The notes under the pieces are model-generated. The model searched no databases and had not been told where the DNA came from. It saw only the letters and a list, made by a program, of their open reading frames with translations. The translations under genes were made by a program, and so were the position numbers. Shown here one piece after another: positions 25,352-34,383 of a stretch of DNA of 64,000 nucleotides. Numbering within the stretch: the first letter of the stretch is position 1; each line of letters begins with the position of its first letter. Source of the stretch: Leptospira wolbachii serovar Codice str. CDC (GTDB lineage Bacteria; Spirochaetota; Leptospiria; Leptospirales; Leptospiraceae); assembly GCF_000332515.2 (NCBI RefSeq), contig NZ_AOGZ02000014.1, positions 1,256,001 to 1,320,000 of the forward strand, read 5' to 3'.

Positions 25352-25948
25352 TCATTTACCTTGAATCGCCAATGACTCTACAAACTTCGTCCATTTGAAA
25401 AAATCTGGTTGTTTTCGAGTTCTCACCTGCCCGAAGATAGTTACTTTCACTGGAGATACTCCACAAAATTCTAATGTACCAAACTTTAACAATTGTACAC
25501 CTGGAGATTTATTGAACCATTTATAATACCAACTGGGAGCATCCATTGTAACGAAGATACGAGCAGTTTTCCCTAACAGTAGTTTTTCGGGAAGTGGAGA
25601 GTTCTTTCGATACTTAAAAGTAACACCCGGTAGAAATACACGATCGATCCAAGCTTTCAAAATTGCGGGCATACTCGCCCACCAACTGGGGAAAACAAAA
25701 ACTAAATGATCTGCTTCTGCTATTAAGTTTTGGCTCCGAATTATATCTGGTTCAAGAGTCTGAATGGTATCTTTTTTGTGACCCGAATACAAATTATAAT
25801 CAAATTTTAACTCTGAAAGTTTCAGAAAACTAACGGTATGACCGGACGCTTTTGCCGAATTTACATAACTCTCTGCTAAATGACCACAAAGCGAATTTGG
25901 GTTCGGATGACCAAGGACAACAAGAATATTCCTTTCCTTTGTTTTCAT
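25352..25948 (-). CDS. NAD(P)H-dependent flavodoxin-fold oxidoreductase (quinone reductase-like)
   Basis: A 198-residue FMN/FAD flavodoxin-fold protein of the NQO/Kef-regulator family. It begins ILVVLGHPNPNSLCGHLAESY (glycine-histidine-proline flavin loop), and has the family signature FVFPSWWASMPAILKAWIDRVF with the Trp-Trp pair that stacks on the flavin. DAPSWYYKW fits the product-binding loop. The enzyme would reduce quinones or other electrophiles at the cost of NAD(P)H. First gene of the operon ending in PadR. The ATG at 25948 lies just downstream (in its reading direction) of two operator-like palindromes. Confidence 0.87.
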   Translation of the reverse strand: MKTKERNILVVLGHPNPNSLCGHLAESYVNSAKASGHTVSFLKLSELKFDYNLYSGHKKDTIQTLEPDIIRSQNLIAEADHLVFVFPSWWASMPAILKAWIDRVFLPGVTFKYRKNSPLPEKLLLGKTARIFVTMDAPSWYYKWFNKSPGVQLLKFGTLEFCGVSPVKVTIFGQVRTRKQPDFFKWTKFVESLAIQGK

Positions 25949-25957
25949 AACAACTCC

Positions 25958-25999
25958 ATATCTACCAGATATATTTCCCAGCTATATCTAATAGATATA
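25958..25999. promoter_or_regulatory. Two operator-like inverted repeats upstream of the PadR operon
   Basis: Two copies of ATATCT-N3-AGATAT: one at 25958-25972 (spacer ACC) and one at 25983-25999 that extends to TATATCT-AAT-AGATATA. Their centres are 26 bp apart, about two and a half helical turns, and they lie 10 to 51 bp before the start of the reductase gene, where a repressor would block the promoter. The encoded PadR protein at the end of the operon is the likely binder. Confidence 0.6.
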
Positions 26000-26075
26000 T
26001 TTTGTCAACAAAAAAAGAATTATAGGCTAATGGAACATTTCGAATTTTTTGAAATTTGCAGGATTTAACTTTGTC

Positions 26076-27125
26076 CTATTGCTCTACACAATAAAGAGGT
26101 AGATTACTGGAACAAGTAAATCCACCCAAAGCAATCGATGAAGTACCAGTCCCGCCAGAATCACCGGCCTGACCATTTCCAGAATTTAATCCCCAAGACC
26201 CGCAATGATTAGTTGTATGACTTGTCCAATCCGCACTAAGGCCCGTCCATATAGTGGAAGAGGAAGGTCGAATACCAACGACAGGAAAGGTAAAAAGAGA
26301 GTTTGCGGTCGTTGTGGCAATTACCGTCGGAGTGTCATTTCTTACGTAAGTTGAAAAAGGTTTCAACACCCAATCAATTTGCCCATCGCCAAGATTGGCT
26401 GTATTCGATGCCTGCCTGGAATCAGAACCAGCATCTACTAACATAGTTTTACAAATTTTACCCGCTGGACATTTTGCATCAGCTTGACAAATAGCATCCG
26501 CACCATATACTCCACCCAAAATTCCTGTATAAGTACCTGTAGTTATGAAAATAATTTTATCATTATCAACAATATCCATAGAAATGGTTTGGTCTTGCAA
26601 TCGCATTGAAGTATCGTTTGAACTTGGAGAGAGTCCAATCGTAAAATTGCGAGTCCCATTGATGAATGTATCATTCACTGCTGTTACGGTAATATATCTT
26701 GAGACTTCCCAATCATTTGGTGTCCAAACAAATGATGTTGGCGAAACCGTAGCATAACTTGGATTACTAACTATGACTTGGACGGAAACTGTATCTTTGG
26801 GAGCAGCTCCCAAAAAGGATTCAAAAGTGAGCGCACTTCCTTGTATGGCATTGCCACCAAACTCAGAAATCTTTCCCCTGTAAGAACTTAGATTTAAACC
26901 AGGATTGGAAACGATCCGAACCCCTGGAAAACAAGGGTGTTTTTTTTCACCTAGTAAGCCTAATAAAATGGAGGTTTCACTATAGGCGCGAGAATTCGGG
27001 TCACACACGCTATTATAAACACTTTTTGCGCAAGAGACAAATGTAAAAAAGGAAACTAAAAACCAAAGTGTAATTTTCTTTGAACGAGAAATATATATTT
27101 TTTCAAGTTTAAGAACAAAAAGCAT
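26076..27125 (-). CDS. DUF1554 lipoprotein, intact copy
   Basis: A 349-residue exported lipoprotein of the DUF1554 kind, known from Leptospira. The signal peptide is preceded by a longer charged N-terminus and ends in FVSC (Cys near 32). Next come a Cys-containing linker, a Calx-beta-like domain at about 65-190 (FVWTPNDWEVSRYITVTAVND followed by VDND) and the DUF1554 domain at about 195-347. The latter has GADAICQADAKCPAGKICKTML, GDGQIDWVLKP, WTGLSADW and a final Cys pair (CGSWG, YCVE). Cysteines are probably paired. Likely a surface protein that binds something through a lectin-like fold, which is inference. A near relative, broken, lies directly downstream in the window. Confidence 0.82.
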   Translation of the reverse strand: MLFVLKLEKIYISRSKKITLWFLVSFFTFVSCAKSVYNSVCDPNSRAYSETSILLGLLGEKKHPCFPGVRIVSNPGLNLSSYRGKISEFGGNAIQGSALTFESFLGAAPKDTVSVQVIVSNPSYATVSPTSFVWTPNDWEVSRYITVTAVNDTFINGTRNFTIGLSPSSNDTSMRLQDQTISMDIVDNDKIIFITTGTYTGILGGVYGADAICQADAKCPAGKICKTMLVDAGSDSRQASNTANLGDGQIDWVLKPFSTYVRNDTPTVIATTTANSLFTFPVVGIRPSSSTIWTGLSADWTSHTTNHCGSWGLNSGNGQAGDSGGTGTSSIALGGFTCSSNLPLYCVEQ

Positions 27126-27192
27126 AAATAATTCAAATAATTTTTTTCTGCATTTTTTTACAAGTAACTACAAAAATCATCAAGCTAAAAAG

Positions 27193-28229
27193 TTAATACT
27201 CTACGCAGAATAAATTTACTGGGTTATTACAATTATAATTACCACCAAACAAGGTGCTATTTGTAAATTGTGTACGAAACATATAACCCGTAACCGTATT
27301 GGTATTGTCCGTCCAATCACTACAACTATTTGCTCCCAATATCCAACCTAAGTTACTACCAAGCCATGTCCCAGGAGCAGTGGCATCCATAACACTGAAA
27401 AAGGGAATTTGTAAAAGTGAAGAGGAATTTGTAAAAGTGAAGAGGAATTTGTATTTGCTATTAAAGTTATGTTGTTGGTGAGATAATAATGAGCATTAGG
27501 ATGTAGAACCCAATCAACCTGACCGTCACCTAAATTTGCAGATTGAGTGGCTACTCGCGTTGAACCTAAAATCATCGCCTTACATGTCGAACCAGCAGGA
27601 CATTTTATATCAGAAGAACAAATAGTATCTGCCCCAGAAATGCCACCAAAAGATCCACCCATATATGCGATTGTTGAAACAAATAATCGTTTTTCATTGT
27701 CCAAAACTTCAATCGGTATAACTATAGGTGTTAGATCTAAATCTGTATCATCCGATTTTGCTATGAGTTGCAGACTAATCTTTCGATTGCCATTCAACAG
27801 ATTATCATTTTTCGCAGTGATATTAAAAGTCTGCGGAATCGACCACGATTGGGAATCAAATGTAAGATTAAATTGCGATACCGTAACATAAGTTAAATCC
27901 GAAAGCGCCAATTGGATTTCAACCTTCGATATAGGTTTTCTTCTTAGTTGGACTGTAAATGTTTGAGAACTGCCTAGTGTTAAATCTCCACCACCTTCGG
28001 AAACTTTTCCTTCTTTTCTATTCACAAAAATAATAGATGAATTGAAATCAACTATTCCAGCAGAACAATTACTACTTTGTACACCTAATAGATTATAAAT
28101 AATAACAGAATTTTTGTAAGAGTCCGAATTTATATCGCATGCATTGTCTAATGATTTTTCTTTACAGTAGATTACAAAGAATAAAACAAAAAAATATCGA
28201 AAAATAAATATAGCCTTAACCCTTGGCAT
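27193..28229 (-). pseudogene. DUF1554 lipoprotein broken by a 20-bp tandem duplication
   Basis: Paralogue of the neighbouring DUF1554 lipoprotein, with signal peptide ending VIYC, a Calx-beta-like region (GNRKISLQLIAKS, VLDNEK) and the DUF1554 start GADTICSSDIKCPAGSTCK followed by GDGQVDWVLHP. At about residue 265 the frame is lost and a stop follows after about 30 wrong residues; the correct continuation, MDATAPGTWLGSNLGWILG through FCVEY, is found in another frame ending at 27193. Removing one copy of the 20-bp repeat at 27404-27443 restores one open frame and a sequence that matches the intact paralogue in that place. So the cause is a recent duplication, not drift. It may be reversible. 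Confidence 0.85.
27404..27453. repeat. 20-bp direct tandem repeat, 2.5 copies, inside the DUF1554 pseudogene
   Basis: The unit ggaatttgtaaaagtgaaga occurs twice without change at 27404-27423 and 27424-27443, with a further 10-base partial copy at 27444-27453. As 20 is not a multiple of 3, the extra copy shifts the reading frame. Slipped-strand mispairing could add or delete copies, so it could behave as an on/off switch. Confidence 0.95.
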
Positions 28230-28377
28230 ATAAAAACCAAAATCCGATTTTATTTACTGTAGCAAAACAAATAAATTATTTTTAATAATTTCACTATTTA
28301 AATGCACTCACACCTAAATACTAGTTAGTTGGTATAAGCCATTTACTTACATTAATAAAGCCATATAGATATATACT

Positions 28378-28926
28378 CTACTCGATTTTATTTCCTAGGG
28401 ATTTCAGTAAGGAATTCATCAAATTTCCAATGGATTGTTTTGTAACTTCTTCGGTTATTTCACCATCCACAGAAACTTTTCCTTTCACTCCCGAAATCAA
28501 AAGGCTAGTCTCCTCGGAAAGTTTGGCACCTATCGTTCTTAAAACTAAAAGTAATGATTCATGTGCTTTTTCACCAACGGAAGCTGCAGTTATCAGCGCC
28601 ACTGGTTTGTCCGTAAATACAACAGAAGATACAGCCCACTCTAATGCATTTTTCAATACACCTGGAATGCTAAATACATATTCAGGTGAACATATTAATA
28701 TACCATCTGCATTATCAACTTCGTTTAAGAAATCTTTCACAACCGCTGGTGTATCTTCATCAGAAGTTCCAGAAGCAAAAAAAGGGAAATCAACAATCTT
28801 GTCATAAATTACCATTTCACATTTTTCTGAGAAATTCTGTTTTAAAGTTTGGAGAATTTTTCTGTTATACGATGTGGAGCTAATTCCACCTGATATTGCG
28901 AGAATTCTTGGATTTGGATTTTTCAT
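28378..28926 (-). CDS. NADPH-dependent FMN reductase family protein
   Basis: A 182-residue flavodoxin-fold enzyme of the NADPH-dependent FMN reductase (SsuE/ArsH/WrbA-like) group. It begins RILAISGGISSTSYNRKIL, with the phosphate-binding loop for FMN, and has the signature DGILICSPEYVFSIPGVLKNALEW that holds the flavin ring and the dimer contact. It probably reduces flavins, quinones or azo compounds. No close operon partner: the broken DUF1554 gene is downstream and a short uncertain gene upstream. The start at ATG 28926 gives the normal N-terminus for the family. Confidence 0.85.
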   Translation of the reverse strand: MKNPNPRILAISGGISSTSYNRKILQTLKQNFSEKCEMVIYDKIVDFPFFASGTSDEDTPAVVKDFLNEVDNADGILICSPEYVFSIPGVLKNALEWAVSSVVFTDKPVALITAASVGEKAHESLLLVLRTIGAKLSEETSLLISGVKGKVSVDGEITEEVTKQSIGNLMNSLLKSLGNKIE

Positions 28927-28965
28927 GTTCTATATATAGACATGCCCATATTTTTTATGGTTCCA

Positions 28966-29241
28966 TCAGTTTACATTAAGTACTCGTTTGTATTCATGTT
29001 TATCAAATTTACTTTGTATACGATAGTAGAAAGGAATTACAGATTTGGTTTTTGCCTTTGGACAGACATAATAGCGATATAATCCTGCGACTCGGACAGA
29101 ATCACGCCCTGTCCCATTTTCTATGTCATAGAAAATATTACTTGCTATGAATTTGGCACTGTGCTCACTTTCATAAACATTTATTTCTTTTTCCAATTCT
29201 AAATCATTCCAAGTTGTTGATTCATAAAAAAAAGAATCCAA
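28966..29241 (-). CDS. Short hypothetical protein, possibly a fragment
   Basis: A 91-residue reading frame with no recognised domain. The start would be TTG at 29241, next to a run of eight T on the coding strand. With seven T, an ATG four codons before would be in frame, so the N-terminus could have been lost by slippage, or this could be the end of a decayed gene. The composition (VAGLYRYYVCPKAKTKSV) looks protein-like and there is no competing gene on either strand. Confidence 0.3.
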   Translation of the reverse strand: MDSFFYESTTWNDLELEKEINVYESEHSAKFIASNIFYDIENGTGRDSVRVAGLYRYYVCPKAKTKSVIPFYYRIQSKFDKHEYKRVLNVN

Positions 29242-29253
29242 TCATCATGATTT

Positions 29254-31758
29254 CTAATATTTATAGGTTTCAACCACTGTTTGTAAATGTTCCCCAGTAA
29301 CTTCTATGTCTTTTGCTGTTTCAAGAAGAACCAATGAATTTTCAGCAATGACTTGTGTTCCCGTTGCTATTGTTTCGATGGATTTTGAAATCTCTTCGAC
29401 GGCTATTTTTTCTTGAGAAGCAGCATTTAAAATATGAAGGGAATTTTCATTGATTTTGTGAACTGATTCTACAATGCGATGGGTATCTGCAGTTTGTTTA
29501 TCTTGAGCAAAACTTACTAGTTTTGCAGTTTCTTGAATCTTCGATATATTACTGAGTAACTCTCGAAAACTATCTTCCGTATTCATCATAAGCCTAACAC
29601 TTGCTTTAATTGCATTTTTTGTATCTGTGGTCAGCGATTGAATATTTCGAGTATTTAGTGCAGTTTGTTCAGCTAGTTTTCCTATCTCTTGGGCAACAAC
29701 GGCAAATCCGCGACCGAGATCACCTGCTCTTGCTGCCTCAATAGCAGCATTAAGCGCGAGTAAGTTGGTGCGATCTGATATTTCATTGATAATATTGACA
29801 ACTTCATCAATCAACTCTGCTTTTTGATTTACAATGTGAATGGAGTCCGCTGTATTTTTCGTGGTCAACATCCCATCATTTGCCTGTTTATAGAATTCTT
29901 CTGTTAGATTAGTCATTCCCAACATGGCGTTTGCAACCTCTGCCATTGCGGTTTTGAAATCCGAAGTAACCTTTTCAATTTCTTTTAAGTGATCGGCTTG
30001 AGTCGAGATACTTAAAAAAACATTCTCCACAGAGGCTGCCAACTCTTCTGTTGCCGCAGATGTTTCTTCTGTTGAAGCTGCTTGGTCTTGTGTTGTTATA
30101 GAATAATTACGAACTAAATTTGCGGCTTCTTTTGATTTATCGGATAACTCACCTGAGACTTGTCTGAGGATAAATACAATTTCGGTAATATTTAAAATAA
30201 AAACTCCCATCCATTTCAATAACCCTCCAACTTCATCATGAATCCCATAATCTAAATTTTCTTTCAGCTCCCCAGATCCACGGACAATTTGACTAATGAT
30301 ATTTGTACTATTTCGTATTACCGACATTATACTTTGTATGATTAAGTATTGTAGCACAATAAAAAAGATAAGAATTGTCACTGTAACAACGGTGATAGTT
30401 ATGGCGTAATTTTTAGCTGCTTTGGCTCTTTCTAAAAACTTCTCAGAAAGTTGTTTTGAAATGATTTCATTCACATTAAAAATTTGATCGATCAAATTTG
30501 TTGTAGCATTGTAATACTCGATGGGTTTTACCGTCGGTATTTTTTCTTTGATGACTCTGTTTTGAATGAGTGCATGTAAAGATGGGAAATCGGCTTCTGC
30601 ATGTTTATAAGTATCAACGATGATTTTACTCTCGGGATTGAACTTTGTGATAAATGCAATGTTTACTGAAATCGATTCAAAATGCCCAAGAGTTGCCCCC
30701 ATAATTTCTTGAATCAAAATCCTTTCAGAATCTTCTGCCTTTTCTCCTTTACCTAAATACGCCAAACCTGTAGCACGAAGTTGGCCAAGTTTCTCAGCCA
30801 AATAAGGCAATTTAGAGAGAGAAACATCAATCATAAAGTAAGTGTCTTTATCTGGATCTAAAAACAACCCGGAGGATTCCCCAACTTCACTATTCACATT
30901 CAACATTTTTTTAATTAGACCCACATGTGCGATATAACTTTCTTTAGGTGTCAAGGTAAGGTTTACTTCTTTAAGGTGTTTCCAATCTTTATAAGTTTCT
31001 TTTGACAATTCATATACGTGGAAATGTTTACCCTCCTCTTCATTTAACTCTAAGAATTTTTTATATGAAGATTCCAATTCATTTTCGATTTTTAAGGAAC
31101 CTTCTTTCGCTGACAAATCCCCACTCAAAACTCGAGCCATAAGTCCTCGGTGTTTTGCCGTAAGTCGCATAAGTTGCGCAAGACTTAAATTGTATTCGGC
31201 TCCTTTAAGTCGATTAAAGGCATCTTCATATTCAGCTTTTTTGGTTAGTATTAGATTAATACCCAAAACCATCATCATTATTGCCATGAGTCCAAAAACA
31301 AACAAGAGTTTGGTTTTTATCCTAAACTTATAGAGTATTTTTTTTGGATTTAAAGTAAATCCCGACTGTTGTGATTTGGGATTCAGATAAAACTGCTCAC
31401 CATTTTTGATTTGGGTTTCCGAGGCAGTACGTCCTACATACATCTGACCTACAGTTTTCCCCTCGGCATCATAGTAGGGAGTAATTGTAGTGTTTGCCCA
31501 GAAAAAATTGCCTGACTTAGTTTGGTTTTTCAACATTCCATTCCAAGGTTCATTTGAATTTAAGGTTTTAATGATGTTGGAATCAACCGATGCGGGCGTT
31601 TCTGGATGTTGTATTTTTTTAAAGGATTGGCCTAACAACTCTTGTCTATCAAACTCGGTCAATTTAACCAAATCATCGTTAACGGAGACAATATTGCCCT
31701 TCAAGTCCGTTTTGATGGATAAGGTTGTATTTTGCGGGATTTTAACCTGGATAGTCAT
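29254..31758 (-). CDS. Methyl-accepting chemotaxis protein with N-terminal PAS domain
   Basis: An 834-residue chemoreceptor. A PAS domain at about residues 10-115 ([26 protein letters not shown] is its start) carries [13 protein letters not shown] and [11 protein letters not shown], as in aerotaxis receptors. Membrane segments flank a helical periplasmic ligand-binding region at about 155-460. After the second membrane segment (about 465) and a HAMP-like linker comes the signalling domain with the highly conserved hairpin tip [22 protein letters not shown]. Methylation helices carry QTALNT and [12 protein letters not shown] Gln/Glu pairs. It would couple to CheA/CheW, which are not in the window. 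The PAS may hold FAD or haem, which the sequence does not decide. Confidence 0.92.
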   Translation of the reverse strand: MTIQVKIPQNTTLSIKTDLKGNIVSVNDDLVKLTEFDRQELLGQSFKKIQHPETPASVDSNIIKTLNSNEPWNGMLKNQTKSGNFFWANTTITPYYDAEGKTVGQMYVGRTASETQIKNGEQFYLNPKSQQSGFTLNPKKILYKFRIKTKLLFVFGLMAIMMMVLGINLILTKKAEYEDAFNRLKGAEYNLSLAQLMRLTAKHRGLMARVLSGDLSAKEGSLKIENELESSYKKFLELNEEEGKHFHVYELSKETYKDWKHLKEVNLTLTPKESYIAHVGLIKKMLNVNSEVGESSGLFLDPDKDTYFMIDVSLSKLPYLAEKLGQLRATGLAYLGKGEKAEDSERILIQEIMGATLGHFESISVNIAFITKFNPESKIIVDTYKHAEADFPSLHALIQNRVIKEKIPTVKPIEYYNATTNLIDQIFNVNEIISKQLSEKFLERAKAAKNYAITITVVTVTILIFFIVLQYLIIQSIMSVIRNSTNIISQIVRGSGELKENLDYGIHDEVGGLLKWMGVFILNITEIVFILRQVSGELSDKSKEAANLVRNYSITTQDQAASTEETSAATEELAASVENVFLSISTQADHLKEIEKVTSDFKTAMAEVANAMLGMTNLTEEFYKQANDGMLTTKNTADSIHIVNQKAELIDEVVNIINEISDRTNLLALNAAIEAARAGDLGRGFAVVAQEIGKLAEQTALNTRNIQSLTTDTKNAIKASVRLMMNTEDSFRELLSNISKIQETAKLVSFAQDKQTADTHRIVESVHKINENSLHILNAASQEKIAVEEISKSIETIATGTQVIAENSLVLLETAKDIEVTGEHLQTVVETYKY

Positions 31759-32735
31759 AGCAATACTCCGAAGTAATAGGATAGAAACTGAAAATTGCTA
31801 ATTAGTAAATTTGATGAAGCAATCGATTACTTATTTATTTATTTCCAACGTTGGAAATTCTTTTTTGTGGCAGGCGAAAAAAAAAGCTTATCCCCATTCA
31901 TCTGCTATCACCAAAAGAAAAAAAGAGCTACCGGAATTTGTTTAATTTTGGTTCTTTCTCGGTCTCGGTTTTTATCAATTGGCCAATCCAAAACAGAACC
32001 TCACTCGATAAATTTTATCGAATGGGCTCGTGATTCCAATTACAACTTAAAACCGAAAACGGAGACCCTTAGATTCGACCATGTTCCTGGAGTGTATCGA
32101 ACTTAACAACCTAACAAGTGATTGTATATCATAGGAAACAATTTCGGCTTCCTTTTAATTTTTTCTAAATGGATGCGTCACATACAAAAATGTTTTTTGA
32201 AAGTGAGATTCCCTTGCGGCTTCTATAAAATCTAAAAACTAATTTCTTCGTTTGAGAAAATTATTATCTTAGAATATTTTTTTCATAAATTGATCTACAG
32301 TGAGCGGGAAGAAAAAACAATTTACTCGAAATAAAAATGACTCCTCTCTATAAATCATTAACATCGCTGACTACTAATGAGTTCAGAAATGATAAGGCTA
32401 GGTAACTTATTCCAACCGGAGAAAAACTTTTTATCTTTTTTTTACTTATCAAACCAGCTAACAATAACTAACGCTAAGTATTGATTTTTTAATTTTCTAG
32501 AACTATTCTAGTTATAATTATAATTTTTCCCACCCTATCCCTAGATTATTAAATTCATTCTAATATTTTGGATTCACAACTTAGTAAAAAACGAGTCGCA
32601 TTTGTTTCATTTAAATTATTATCGTGTACATTCTGACATAAAATACATTGCTACTAACAAAAGTAGGCGATTCATTTTATACAAAGCGAAAGTAAGTTCT
32701 ATTTGATTCACAATAAGTAATCGGAGGGTTTCATA
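31759..32735. other. 977-base A+T-rich intergenic region
   Basis: Between the PAS chemoreceptor (minus) and the FAD dehydrogenase (plus). The first part has an 18-bp palindrome at 31841. A frame from 31795 to 32106 ends in a protein-like stretch (INFIEWARDSNYNLKP) but lacks a convincing start and may be remnant coding. After 32110 the sequence is very A+T-rich, with many stops in all frames, and no tRNA or terminator was seen. The last 20 bases hold the GGAGG ribosome site of the dehydrogenase. Confidence 0.5.
31841..31858. promoter_or_regulatory. Perfect 18-bp palindrome upstream of the chemoreceptor
   Basis: ATTTCCAACGTTGGAAAT is fully self-complementary, 83 bp before the start of the PAS chemoreceptor. 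Such a length is unlikely by chance in one intergenic region, so a dimeric regulator site is probable; the binder is not known. Confidence 0.45.
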
Positions 32736-34349
32736 GTGGCCACAAAGAAATACGATGTCATTATAATCGGTGCGGGAATCGCTGGTTTGGTGGCGGCATT
32801 TGAATCTCTAAACCTAGGTAAAACTGTTCTAATCATTGAAAGAAATACCAAAGAACATCTTGGTGGACTCGCCAAATTATCATTTGGTGGTATGGCATTA
32901 GTTGGCACTCCATTGCAAAGGCGACTGGGGATCAAAGACAGTCCTGCAATTGCCTTGGATGATTGGTATTCGTTTGCCGATTTTGGCACACAAGATGTTT
33001 TACCGAAGCAATGGGCAGAACAGTATGTCAATGAAAGTGCCGAACAAGTTTATCACTGGTTACTTGGTCTCGACTTAAAGTTTTTTCCCGTAGTCAATTG
33101 GGTCGAACGGGGGCAATACAAAAGAGGGAACTCGGTACCCCGTTATCATGTACTTTGGGGAACTGGCTACCGTTTGGTGGAGCGCTTCGAAGAATTATTA
33201 AAAAATCATCCGAATCAGGCTCGTCTGAGTTATCTTTTTGAACATAAGGTCTCTGATTTGATCCAAGAAAATGGAAAAATAGTAGGTTGCATCGCCGAAC
33301 AGGAAAATACGGGACAAAAGGATTTATCTTTTTTTGCCGAACAGGTTGTCGTGGCGACAGGAGGAATTACCGGTTGTTTGGACAAAGTACGCGAAAACTG
33401 GTATAAACCTTGGGGGCAGGCTCCCAAAGAGATGCTAAACGGCTCACACCCTTTTGCTGATGGTTTGGTTCATGATGCTGTGAGTCGGCACGGCGGAAAT
33501 GTAACCCATCTGGATAAAATGTGGAATTATGCAGCGGGGATTCCCAACCCTAAACCACAATTTGAAGCACAAGGACTCAGCTTGATCCCCTGTAAATCCG
33601 CTTTGTGGTTGGACCATACAGGGCGTAGGATTGGACCGGAACCAATGGTGACCGGTTTTGATACCAATGAACTTTGTCGTCGAATTTCGCAATTAGACAA
33701 ACCCTACACCTGGCAATTGTTAAACTGGAGGATTGCTGCCAAAGAACTGGCCGTGTCAGGTTCGGAACACAATCCGATGATACGAGATCGAAAACTATTT
33801 TCCTTTCTCAAAGAAGTTTTACTGGGCAATCACCGCTTAGTAAGACAGCTACAAAAAGAGAGTGATCATTTTATTGTCGCTAGTGATTTACGTGAACTTG
33901 TGAATCAAATGAATCACTTAAATGGTGATCATGCGATTGATTACGAAGTACTTAAAAACGAAGTGACTCAGTTTGATGATGTGATTCGGCGTGGCAAAGG
34001 ACTTTGGAATGACGACCAGTTAAGGCGAATTCAACATGCAAGGGGATGGCGCTCCGATCGAGTGCGCACCTGCAAACCCAAACCCATTCTCGATCCAAGT
34101 GCTGGACCACTCATTGCAATCAAACTGCGACTGATTACACGAAAAAGCCTTGGTGGGATTCAAACAGATTTACAAAGTCGCGTATTAAATACGTTAGGTG
34201 CTCCGATCACAGGTTTATATGCGATCGGGGAAGCTGCAGGATTTGGCGGTGGTGGTGCTAGCGGTTTTAAATCACTGGAAGGAACATTTCTCTCAGGTTG
34301 TATTTTGACTGCAAGAGCTGCGGCAAAGTCGATTGGTGTCGGTGTCTAA
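32736..34349 (+). CDS. FAD-binding dehydrogenase (KstD/fumarate-reductase-like flavoprotein)
   Basis: A 537-residue flavoprotein of the FAD-dependent 3-ketosteroid dehydrogenase/fumarate-reductase flavoprotein family. The N-terminus has the Rossmann motif IIGAGIAGLVAAFES followed by VLIIERN (FAD adenosine part). The C-terminal FAD motif is GLYAIGEAAGFGGGGASG. The central region contains the substrate cap and the family's GGI turns. Start is GTG at 32736 with a strong GGAGGG eight bases before. It is followed by a thiamine-diphosphate enzyme, and this pair is richer in G+C to the eye than its neighbours. Substrate not identifiable; it lacks the signature for true steroid or fumarate catalysis that I could confirm. 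Confidence 0.85.
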   Translation: MATKKYDVIIIGAGIAGLVAAFESLNLGKTVLIIERNTKEHLGGLAKLSFGGMALVGTPLQRRLGIKDSPAIALDDWYSFADFGTQDVLPKQWAEQYVNESAEQVYHWLLGLDLKFFPVVNWVERGQYKRGNSVPRYHVLWGTGYRLVERFEELLKNHPNQARLSYLFEHKVSDLIQENGKIVGCIAEQENTGQKDLSFFAEQVVVATGGITGCLDKVRENWYKPWGQAPKEMLNGSHPFADGLVHDAVSRHGGNVTHLDKMWNYAAGIPNPKPQFEAQGLSLIPCKSALWLDHTGRRIGPEPMVTGFDTNELCRRISQLDKPYTWQLLNWRIAAKELAVSGSEHNPMIRDRKLFSFLKEVLLGNHRLVRQLQKESDHFIVASDLRELVNQMNHLNGDHAIDYEVLKNEVTQFDDVIRRGKGLWNDDQLRRIQHARGWRSDRVRTCKPKPILDPSAGPLIAIKLRLITRKSLGGIQTDLQSRVLNTLGAPITGLYAIGEAAGFGGGGASGFKSLEGTFLSGCILTARAAAKSIGVGV

Positions 34350-34383
34350 AGAATTTAACAAGAAATCACAAAGGAAAAAAAAC

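Noticed and set aside
31795..32106. 103-codon frame with a protein-like end (INFIEWARDSNYNL) before the FAD dehydrogenase
   Set aside because: Its start is a TTG without ribosome site, the first half is basic and A-run-driven, and it has no recognised family. Possibly a remnant.
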